A DNA stretch of 10,427 nt from JBCBKZ01 sp039026975 (GTDB lineage Bacteria; Bacteroidota; Bacteroidia; J057): the NCBI GenBank assembly GCA_039026975.1, contig JBCCLI010000227.1, positions 1 to 10,427 of the forward strand. Direction: 5' to 3'. Shown here one piece after another: positions 1 through 6,759 of this stretch. Both the position numbers and the translations under genes were made by a program. How positions within the stretch are numbered: the stretch's first letter is position 1; each line of letters begins with the position of its first letter. The notes beneath the pieces were generated by a model that worked only from the letters and a program-made list of their open reading frames with translations, did no database searches and had not been told where the DNA came from.

Positions 1-1
1 C

Positions 2-94
2 TGGGTACATTCAAGTGCTTCAGCCTATGAAGGTGGGGAAAGTCTGATTCCCATAGAGTTACTAGCTGTTTGGGAAGATAAGTATTCAGAGTAA
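2..94 (+). CDS. C-terminal end of an unidentified protein (5' end outside window)
   Basis: An open frame enters from the left edge and reads 30 residues to a TAA stop, ending in AVWEDKYSE. The tail is acidic and polar and looks like a natural protein end. The other two forward frames close early or show no protein-like character. I do not recognise the family. It lies 236 bases upstream of the Rhs-like gene on the same strand, so co-transcription is possible but not shown. Confidence 0.5.
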   Translation, partial: WVHSSASAYEGGESLIPIELLAVWEDKYSE

Positions 95-273
95 ATCGGT
101 TTTTGTCTTTTTGGTCGAGACATTCGACCTCAGGCGAGGAAGTTTTAGTCAGTGGTATCACATTATAATTCATTCTTTCGCTCTTCTCCTACCGTTAGCT
201 AAGTCGTTGGCATACATACTTTTAGTAGGACTTACCCATCCCCAAATCGAGCCTATTTAGCTGTGGAAACAGT

Positions 274-317
274 GCTATCTTTCTAAAGAATCCATTTCTC
301 GATTAGAAAGAAATAGC
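274..317 (+). promoter_or_regulatory. Inverted repeat/hairpin directly upstream of the Rhs-like gene
   Basis: The left arm GCTATCTTTCTAA (274-286) pairs with TTAGAAAGAAATAGC (303-317). This gives 9 continuous pairs, a two-base AA bulge and 4 more pairs. AGAA (287-290) and TTCT (296-299) can extend the stem inward. The structure ends 13 bases before the ATG at 331, so in the mRNA it would sit in the 5' leader near the ribosome entry site. An operator or translational control element is possible. No T-run follows, so it is not a classic terminator. AATCGAG (245-251) could pair with CTCGATT (298-304) as a competing fold. Confidence 0.4.
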
Positions 318-330
318 AAATGTTCTCAAC

Positions 331-3300
331 ATGATAAAAGTGACCATCCATCAGACTAGGAAAGTTTATATACTTTCAATCTTTTGCTCTTTATTTTTTA
401 TCTGTAACTATCTGCAAGCACAGCCTAGCTTAGCAGATTTAAATGTAGTTCTTCCTCCCTCTCCTAATGCTGCTAGTCTAGGAAAGTATGGGGACATACC
501 TGTAAGTATGGCTACAGGAACCCCTACTGTTTCAGTTCCACTTACTGCCATAGGGGGAAGAAGTCTCTCTTTGCAGCTCTCATTAAGCTATTATGCTTCT
601 GGAGTAAGAGTAGATGATGTTCCAAGCTGGGTAGGTCTAGGTTGGAGCTTAAATGCAGGGGGGGCTATTACGAGAACCATTAGGGGCTTAGCGGATGACT
701 CATATGATGGGTGGGTGGAAACCTCAGATGACTTATATGAGTTTTTGGATTCCTGTGAAGTATATACGAGCCAGGCATGTAATGATTACGTAAATTGGGT
801 AAAATCTGGTTTGAAAGATCCTCAACCTGATGAGTTTTTCTTCAACTTCGCTGGTCAGTCTGGAAAGTTTGTATTGGATAGTACCGGTACCGCTTTTACT
901 ATTCCCAATAACAGAATGAAGATTGAGTATGAAATAGGACTCTATGATGGGCCCTACAATAGTTTGCCAAATACGGGTATTCTTGTCGCCGCAATGAGGT
1001 GTATTAAGTACTTTAAAGTGACTAATATAGATGGTACTCAGTACTTCTTTGAGAAGAAAGAGATTACGGTTGATACACTCGCAAATGATATTGATCCCTA
1101 TGTATCCTCTTGGTTTCTCACCAGAATAGTAAATGCAGATCAGACAGATGAGATTCGGATTTCTTATAAGGCGGAGAACCTGGTTATGCGTTCTAGAAAT
1201 TCTCAGAATAAGCCCTTAGTTTCGACCTCATTTGTAGCTAATGGAGATCCAAGTGGTGCTTTTTCTATTTGTCAGCCAAGCACCCTGGAAACCAGTAGAA
1301 AGATCATCACTAACACTTATGGTTGGAATGTAGACTCTATTATCACTTCTAGAGATATAGTGGTCATGGAAGATTCTGTCAGACAAGATCTTAAACATGC
1401 TAAAACACTATCCAGCCAGGGAAAGAAACTTAAAAAGATCAAGTTGTATAAGATTGGGGGTGCATTAGATCAAGAAGTCGTATTTACCTATATGGACACA
1501 AAATCCAGGATGTACCTAAAGGAGGTACAACTTATTGGGCATGATGGGACTTCCCAGAATCCCTATAGTTTTACTTATTACCAACCCCAAAACTTACCGG
1601 ATCCCGTTTGGACTATTGCACAGGCCAACGATCCACTAGGAAACCAAAATGGAGTAGATTTTTGGGGATATTATAATGGTCAATCTCAAAATTCTTTAAT
1701 TCCGACTACTAGGATCAAGTTAATTAATGGAAAAGAACAGGTATATCCTGGAGCAGATAGAAGAGTATATGAAGATCATGCCAAGTCCGGTATCTTAACA
1801 AGAATAGATTATCCTACAGGAGGCTTTACAAGCTTTTCATTTGAATCAAACAGATTGTCTCGTATTGCTGGGATAAAAAAATGGGATGATTCCATTCATC
1901 CAAATGGGGCCTTTAATTACATAAACAGAGAGGATACGCTATTTAATCAGATGGACACCTCTTTTACGGTTCAGTCATTAATCTCTAATCCCGGTACCTA
2001 TGTTCCTGGCTCAGGGGCTATTGTTCAAACAGACACTTTTTCTACCACGCCGGGTTCCTTATTCTATTTACATGATAATCCAGACTACCAGATTCCTACA
2101 AAAGTAAATCTAGAGTTTGATTCCTTCTACCCGGAAAGCGCAGACTTCCTATCTAATAACTATGGGAGAATAGTTATTAAGGATATTACAGACCCCAATA
2201 ACATTGTAACGATAGATTCTATAGATGCTTTCCAGGTGATCTATTCTGATTTGATAGAACCAGGTATCATAACAGGAGACACATGTTTTATAGAACACGA
2301 TAGAGATGATTGGTTTATACTCAGTTCAGGGAAATATGAGATAAAAACCATATTTGCATGGGATTATAGAACTCAGTGTAACTCTCAGGTAGCTGGTATT
2401 CTCCCCTTCCCAGCCGTAAAGGCCAATGTAAGCTATGCGAAATTGAAGGAGGAAAGATATATACTGGGAGGTGGGTTAAGAGTAAAGGAAGTAAGGAGCA
2501 ATGATAGTACAGGAGTTAATCCAGAACTAGTTAAGACGTATTCTTATGTACTACCTTCAGACTCTACAAAATCCAGCGGCGTACTTTCTAATCCCCAAAG
2601 ATTCTTTTTTGTCTATTCTGGTCCCGATTGCTATTATGTGAATGCTTTTAACTCTTCACAGGTAACATTGGGAACTACGGGAGGGAGCCAAATCTCTTAT
2701 AGCTATGTCACAGAAACCCAAAATAATGGTGAAATTGGTAAAACAGCATATACGTATAACACTGCCTGGGATAGTCCTGATGAGCTAACATGTAGTTTTG
2801 GTACTTCCCAAGCTGGCCTTAATACCTCAGATGGATTAATGGGGTATACTTATGATCCATGTGATTTAGTTTATGCTCCCTTAACAAGTCATTCATGGAG
2901 AAGGGGAGATTTATTAAAAACAGAAGTATTTGATGCTACTGATAATCTTTTAAGAGAGAGCATAAACACATATGCATTCAGTAGTGATATAAATAACTCC
3001 CTAGCAAGTGTATCAGATACCATCAGGAACTTGTATATGCATTTTTTCCCTGAAACTAATGGAACTAAACAGGGGATTTTTGTGGACTATGAATATAGTA
3101 CAGGATTTAAGTATATAGCTCAAACTGTGGAGCATGTATATGATGATCCCGTAGATACTTTTACTGTCGTCAATAACTTCTACTACAATAATCCTAATCA
3201 CTTACTGATGAATCAGTCTATTCAAACGAATAGCGATGGTAGGATAGTAGATACCCGTTTCAAATATCCTTATGACTATCAAGCAGGATTGGTCTTTGGG

Positions 3301-4155
3301 AATGGTTCTATCATGCCGCTAGACTCCCTTATACAGCAGCACCAATTAAGTACACTAATAGAGAATCAGATTTGGGAAGGAACCTCACTGTCCCCTAACT
3401 TAGTTTCTAGTCAACTTAATGTATATAAGAATATTAATTCTGGATCAGGTTTAGCAGTCATAAGACCTTCTAAAATTCTTTCATTTAGAAGCAACACCCC
3501 AGTAAGTGCTACAACCCTTAATGAAGGGGTAAATGGAAATGGGGAATATACCGCTATCATCCCTAATACCAGCTATTATGAGGAGGCTTATGAACTTGCC
3601 TATGAACTTAGTAGAGGAGCCATAGTTTCTGAAAAGAAGACCGACGGAACTCCTAATGCTTATGTGTGGGGATATGATTACACGCTTCCTTTGGCCCAGG
3701 CGATAGGTGCTGAGCCAGGAAATATAGCCTTTACCAGCTTTGAAGACTCCATTATAAATAACACTTTGGGAAATTGGGTACTAGGTACTGGTGCCACAGT
3801 AGGGACAGGAGGAAAGGCAGGATCTTCGCAGTTGACAACTGGGAGTATAAGCTTTACCCCTTCCACTTCTGGTTCCTATATCGTTTCCTATTGGCAGAAT
3901 GGATCTTATGTAGAGACTACTTATGAAGGAGCGGGTCCTATAACATTAAATTCTCCTGTGGATGAGGCCAGGGTGTATCCCGCAGATGCGCAAATGACCA
4001 CCTATACTTATGATAGGCAACTACGTCTAATCGCTACCTCTGATGTGAACAATATCTACAGCTTTTACGAATATGATGGACTTGGAAGATTGGTAGAAGT
4101 AAGAGACCAAAAGGGGAATATTCTCCAGCAGTATACCTACAACTACAAAAACTAA
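331..4155 (+). CDS. Secreted Rhs/YD-repeat-like protein, no visible toxin domain
   Basis: This is a 1274-residue exported protein of the large Bacteroidota Rhs/SpvB-like group. Residues 1-30 form a signal peptide: a basic start, a hydrophobic core at about 12-28, and probable cleavage after LQA. The conserved N-terminal block follows, with YGDIPV (53-58) and GLGWSLNAGG (102-111), typical of SpvB/Rhs-type beta-strand shells. The middle is long and strand-rich. Near the end come AYVWGY (1110-1115), a carbohydrate-binding-like stretch at about 1120-1200, and two YD repeats: YTYDRQLRL (from 1225) and YEYDGLGRL (from 1246). It stops straight after the last YD repeat, without the Rhs core or a variable C-terminal toxin, as many Bacteroidota homologues do. 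Its role is unknown; a surface or extracellular shell-like protein is likely. It ends at its own terminator, so it is probably not part of the pseudopilin operon. The start at 331 is supported by the signal peptide; no Shine-Dalgarno is seen. Confidence 0.88.
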   Translation: MIKVTIHQTRKVYILSIFCSLFFICNYLQAQPSLADLNVVLPPSPNAASLGKYGDIPVSMATGTPTVSVPLTAIGGRSLSLQLSLSYYASGVRVDDVPSWVGLGWSLNAGGAITRTIRGLADDSYDGWVETSDDLYEFLDSCEVYTSQACNDYVNWVKSGLKDPQPDEFFFNFAGQSGKFVLDSTGTAFTIPNNRMKIEYEIGLYDGPYNSLPNTGILVAAMRCIKYFKVTNIDGTQYFFEKKEITVDTLANDIDPYVSSWFLTRIVNADQTDEIRISYKAENLVMRSRNSQNKPLVSTSFVANGDPSGAFSICQPSTLETSRKIITNTYGWNVDSIITSRDIVVMEDSVRQDLKHAKTLSSQGKKLKKIKLYKIGGALDQEVVFTYMDTKSRMYLKEVQLIGHDGTSQNPYSFTYYQPQNLPDPVWTIAQANDPLGNQNGVDFWGYYNGQSQNSLIPTTRIKLINGKEQVYPGADRRVYEDHAKSGILTRIDYPTGGFTSFSFESNRLSRIAGIKKWDDSIHPNGAFNYINREDTLFNQMDTSFTVQSLISNPGTYVPGSGAIVQTDTFSTTPGSLFYLHDNPDYQIPTKVNLEFDSFYPESADFLSNNYGRIVIKDITDPNNIVTIDSIDAFQVIYSDLIEPGIITGDTCFIEHDRDDWFILSSGKYEIKTIFAWDYRTQCNSQVAGILPFPAVKANVSYAKLKEERYILGGGLRVKEVRSNDSTGVNPELVKTYSYVLPSDSTKSSGVLSNPQRFFFVYSGPDCYYVNAFNSSQVTLGTTGGSQISYSYVTETQNNGEIGKTAYTYNTAWDSPDELTCSFGTSQAGLNTSDGLMGYTYDPCDLVYAPLTSHSWRRGDLLKTEVFDATDNLLRESINTYAFSSDINNSLASVSDTIRNLYMHFFPETNGTKQGIFVDYEYSTGFKYIAQTVEHVYDDPVDTFTVVNNFYYNNPNHLLMNQSIQTNSDGRIVDTRFKYPYDYQAGLVFGNGSIMPLDSLIQQHQLSTLIENQIWEGTSLSPNLVSSQLNVYKNINSGSGLAVIRPSKILSFRSNTPVSATTLNEGVNGNGEYTAIIPNTSYYEEAYELAYELSRGAIVSEKKTDGTPNAYVWGYDYTLPLAQAIGAEPGNIAFTSFEDSIINNTLGNWVLGTGATVGTGGKAGSSQLTTGSISFTPSTSGSYIVSYWQNGSYVETTYEGAGPITLNSPVDEARVYPADAQMTTYTYDRQLRLIATSDVNNIYSFYEYDGLGRLVEVRDQKGNILQQYTYNYKN

Positions 4156-4178
4156 TCAGGTAATTAGATTCCACGTTA

Positions 4179-4209
4179 GAAAAGCCGGTGAAGTATTCAT
4201 CGGCTTTTC
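4179..4209 (+). terminator. Rho-independent terminator after the Rhs-like gene
   Basis: GAAAAGCCGGTGA (4179-4191) pairs with TCATCGGCTTTTC (4197-4209) over 13 base pairs with one G-U wobble, around a 5-base loop. It starts 24 bases after the stop codon. The TTTT is inside the 3' arm and is followed by CAGTTT, so the structure could work in both directions. It separates the Rhs-like gene from the downstream operon. Confidence 0.75.
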
Positions 4210-4611
4210 AGTTTCCCGGTAGGAACTATTTGTTGCATATAAGTAAGTACAGAACTAAATTCGTACTCATATCAAATAGTAAAAAATACCTAATTATATA
4301 GGTGAGTATATTTTTTTGAGTATCTGCTTTACCTTCCCCTAATTCATTGACTACAAATGTCTTAATCTTTCTACCTTTCCATAAGTCAGCCCTATTATAT
4401 CCTTTTTAGAGCTAACAAAAATTAGATTAAATTAGTATATATGATAATGAAACATTTAATTAATGAATTATTTTTTGATTAAAATTATTATTCTTATCTT
4501 AATATTATATCTCGCAATTAGCTTGTTTTATTAGATTATATTAGTTGTAAGACTCCCCTAACAATGATCGCCAACTAATTTTATCAGGATTCCAAATCTT
4601 TGTGACTTCTT
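4210..4611. other. AT-rich intergenic region with repeats, likely holding the operon promoter
   Basis: No coding potential is seen on either strand. An imperfect long hairpin spans 4225-4280, with arms ACTATTTG/CAAATAGT, then ATAT/ATAT, then AGTAC/GTACT. Bases from about 4420 to 4550 are extremely AT-rich. A near-identical 16-base direct repeat occurs there, ATTAGATTAAATTAGT at 4421-4436 and the same with one T at 4530-4545. The promoter for the LytTR-pseudopilin operon should lie here. I found no convincing match to the Bacteroidota -33/-7 consensus (TTG / TAnnTTTG), so no promoter is placed. Confidence 0.5.
4421..4545. repeat. 16-base direct repeat pair in the operon upstream region
   Basis: ATTAGATTAAATTAGT (4421-4436) recurs as ATTAGATTATATTAGT (4530-4545), 15 of 16 identical and 109 bases apart. 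Each copy contains ATTAG twice at 10-base spacing, about one helical turn. Such paired half-sites could be bound by a dimeric regulator, and the adjacent LytTR gene is an obvious candidate. The surrounding DNA is so AT-rich that chance similarity is a real alternative. Confidence 0.35.
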
Positions 4612-4995
4612 ATGATGCAGAATGATTTGCAGCCGACCTATGCTCTAGTGAAAAATACAAAACTTGCATTACCTACATATTCAGGTATTCAGTTATTAGA
4701 CCTAAGTGAAATTGTCAGGTTACAAGCTCAAAATAATTACACCTTGCTTTTTCTTCAGTCTGGGAAAGAGGTTATGATTCCCAAAACACTAAGTAAAGTG
4801 GATGCTTCCCTGGAACTAAATGACTTTATCAGGGTGCATAAGTCTCATATTATTAATCTTGCCCATGCCATGGAGTATAAAAATGGAGATGACCAGACCA
4901 TCATCATGCGAGATAGAAGTGAGATTCAAATTTCTCGGAGAAGGCTAAGTAGATTTAAACAGGCTTTGAGGGATAATTTCATCTTCATTAAATGA
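4612..4995 (+). CDS. Stand-alone LytTR-type DNA-binding protein
   Basis: This 127-residue protein is almost entirely a LytTR domain (about residues 20-120), the beta-rich DNA-binding fold of LytR/AgrA-type response regulators. Visible family marks are EIVRLQAQNNYTLLFL (33-48), FIRVHKSHIINL (72-83) and the C-terminal ISRRRLSRFKQAL (107-119). There is no receiver domain and no phosphorylatable aspartate block, so phosphorelay control is unlikely unless another protein supplies it. There is also no membrane segment, so it is a cytoplasmic regulator. It lies only 4 bases upstream of the GspC-like gene and heads the operon, which suggests local and possibly autogenous control of the pseudopilin genes. 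The start is ATG 4612, with a second ATG at 4615; neither has a clear ribosome site. Confidence 0.85.
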   Translation: MMQNDLQPTYALVKNTKLALPTYSGIQLLDLSEIVRLQAQNNYTLLFLQSGKEVMIPKTLSKVDASLELNDFIRVHKSHIINLAHAMEYKNGDDQTIIMRDRSEIQISRRRLSRFKQALRDNFIFIK

Positions 4996-4999
4996 ATGC

Positions 5000-5503
5000 A
5001 TGAAATACCCCAAGGTTAACTATTTGCTCATTCCTCTTGTGGGAGTCATATGGATATTGCTGCTTAGACAATTCTTAGGAACTACTGAGCTAGAGCCTGA
5101 TAATGTCATTATTATGTCAAAAGATATAAATTTGGGGGTGTGGGAAAGAGATAGCTTTTCTATCCATAATGATTACCCAGATCCATTTATGGGGAGTTTT
5201 CCAGAGGTGAACTTGCATTCAGGTACTTCAGGAAAAGCTCTTGTAACAAGCCGAGGAAATTCTCTCAATGTCGGTAGTATTATTAAGAAGCCTTCTGAAC
5301 GGATATTTCCTGAATTTCACTACCAGGGAGGGATACAGCGGGATAGTACCTCAGCTATCATGACGGGTGTACTTAGAATGGATAATCGCGTATTCTCTGT
5401 CCAAACAGGAGAAACCATAGGAGCACTCAAGATCCTTTCCTTAGAGATAGAACGCATTACCTTTAGTTTTCAGGATAGTGTCTTGAGGTTAAAGAAAGAA
5501 TGA
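5000..5503 (+). CDS. GspC/PilP-like inner-membrane linker protein (tentative)
   Basis: This 167-residue bitopic protein has one membrane segment at about residues 8-23 after a short basic start, leaving the rest in the periplasm. Residues 30-105 look flexible and poorly conserved. The C-terminal block, about 108-165 (YQGGIQRD then MTGVLRMDNRVFSVQTGE then IGALKILSLEIERITFSF), follows the pattern of the GspC homology region and of PilP: a small strand-rich domain where a value is read out and a Gly-Glu turn precedes the last strands. In those families this domain contacts the outer-membrane secretin. Position supports the call: it is between the regulator and the pseudopilins and overlaps the next gene by ATGA. 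The assignment rests on pattern and context, because sequence conservation in this family is low. Confidence 0.55.
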   Translation: MKYPKVNYLLIPLVGVIWILLLRQFLGTTELEPDNVIIMSKDINLGVWERDSFSIHNDYPDPFMGSFPEVNLHSGTSGKALVTSRGNSLNVGSIIKKPSERIFPEFHYQGGIQRDSTSAIMTGVLRMDNRVFSVQTGETIGALKILSLEIERITFSFQDSVLRLKKE

Positions 5504-6759
5504 TAAGAAAGAATCGTGTACACGGGAGCAGCCTGTTGTATGTACTCATGCTGATCCTGATCATCAGTACCTTGCTTAGCGCATACATTCTTCTAAATGC
5601 TCGCCAGCGAAGTTGGTTAGATCGCATATACGGCGCTGAGCTGGCACGTGAGAATATGTATGCTGGTATGAGCTTGCTGCTAGCAGAACCATTTCATTTG
5701 GGGGAAAGTAGGGCCTATTCTTTATTTGACTCAGCATACGATAGTGCCTATTTACAAACCAGTGTGTGGGGTACTTTAGGATTAGTGCAGGCTAGTGGAT
5801 TTCATGCTGATGAAATGAGCCAGCAGTGGGCGCTAATAGGACAGGTTTTATCTGATAAAAGAAAAGCCAGTCTATTTCTGGACGCTCAGAAACAGCCATT
5901 AGTAATAGTGGGCAAAACAGCTCTTCGTGGGACTATTTACTTACCTGCTACAGGAGTGAAAAAGGGATCTGTGGGAAGAAGAAAGTATGAAGGAGAGAAA
6001 TTAATATATGGTACAAGAAAAAGCAGCAGTGAACAGATGCTCAAGGTGGACTACAGCCTATGGTCTCATATACAAGATACCCTACTTAGTATTCAGGCAG
6101 ATACGGTACAGGAGGAGTACTATTACATAAGAAAGGTCAGTCATCATCAGCCTTGGGAGGATGACGAGTTTGAAATAAGATCCCAGCATAGCTTGATAGT
6201 AGATCAGTCCTCTTTTTCTGGTAAATGCCAGATAGTTACTAGTGGAGATATTATAATAGAAGCAGATTCTGAGCTGGACCATACCCTTTTATATGGGAGA
6301 AGAATTTACATAGAGAAAGGATTCAAAGGGAATTGTCAAGCCTTTGCCCTAGAAAGAATAGAAGTAGCCCCGGAAGTTAGCCTAACGTATCCCTCCGTCT
6401 TAGCTGTCCTGAAGGGAAACAAAGAGCCTGCCCATATCCACTTAAACCATCATACAGAACTGGAAGGCGCCCTCTTATACCACGGAAGTCTTATCGGAGG
6501 AGAGAAACACAGAGAAGATTATGTATGGGTAGATAGTACCAGTGTCTTATGGGGGCTGGCAGATATCCCTTACCAGTTTGAACTGGAAGGGACAGTATAT
6601 GGACACGTCCATACCAAGCAGTTTTTACTAAGAACTCCTGGTGCCATCTATAAGAATTATCTGCTGGACGTCACCCTGGATGCCTCTAAACTTGACCCTT
6701 CCTATGCTGCTCCTTTCATAGATCCACAGGTACCCTCAAAAATCATCCAATGGCTATGA
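5500..6759 (+). CDS. PilX/GspK-like minor pseudopilin with strand-rich, possibly beta-helical ectodomain
   Basis: This 419-residue protein starts like PilX and other non-canonical prepilins: a short basic leader ending in HG (residues 8-9), then SSLLYVLMLILIISTLLSAY and a helical continuation to about residue 62. If cleaved after G9, position +5 is tyrosine, not the usual glutamate; GspK-type tip pseudopilins also lack that glutamate. The rest is unusual. Residues 132-150 and 230-375 have short alternating strands with regular turns (for example IVTSGDIIIEADSELDHTLL, 245-264), like a bactofilin or right-handed beta-helix fold. GspK normally carries an alpha/beta domain instead. It is translationally coupled on both sides by ATGA overlaps (5500 and 6756). 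A tip or capping pseudopilin is the most likely role; an anchored beta-helical adhesin using the pilin export route is possible. Confidence 0.6.
   Translation: MIRKNRVHGSSLLYVLMLILIISTLLSAYILLNARQRSWLDRIYGAELARENMYAGMSLLLAEPFHLGESRAYSLFDSAYDSAYLQTSVWGTLGLVQASGFHADEMSQQWALIGQVLSDKRKASLFLDAQKQPLVIVGKTALRGTIYLPATGVKKGSVGRRKYEGEKLIYGTRKSSSEQMLKVDYSLWSHIQDTLLSIQADTVQEEYYYIRKVSHHQPWEDDEFEIRSQHSLIVDQSSFSGKCQIVTSGDIIIEADSELDHTLLYGRRIYIEKGFKGNCQAFALERIEVAPEVSLTYPSVLAVLKGNKEPAHIHLNHHTELEGALLYHGSLIGGEKHREDYVWVDSTSVLWGLADIPYQFELEGTVYGHVHTKQFLLRTPGAIYKNYLLDVTLDASKLDPSYAAPFIDPQVPSKIIQWL

Noticed and set aside
113..129. GGTCGA/TCGACC hairpin with 5-base loop after the first gene
   Set aside because: Only 6 pairs and no T-run follows on the + strand; the T-rich stretch lies before it. 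Not a supported terminator.
191..210. Two GTT-centred motifs resembling LytTR binding half-sites
   Set aside because: One is a fair match to the published half-site pattern, but the partner is poor and the 12-base spacing is wrong for two-turn direct repeats.
320..334. ATG at 320 upstream of the Rhs-like start
   Set aside because: It is out of frame and stops after four codons.
3013..3866. Two minus-strand open frames inside the Rhs-like gene
   Set aside because: They are shadows of a clearly coding + strand gene and show no protein-like features or start context.
6082..6282. Minus-strand open frame inside the PilX/GspK-like gene
   Set aside because: Short, with no recognisable features, and opposite a well-supported coupled gene.
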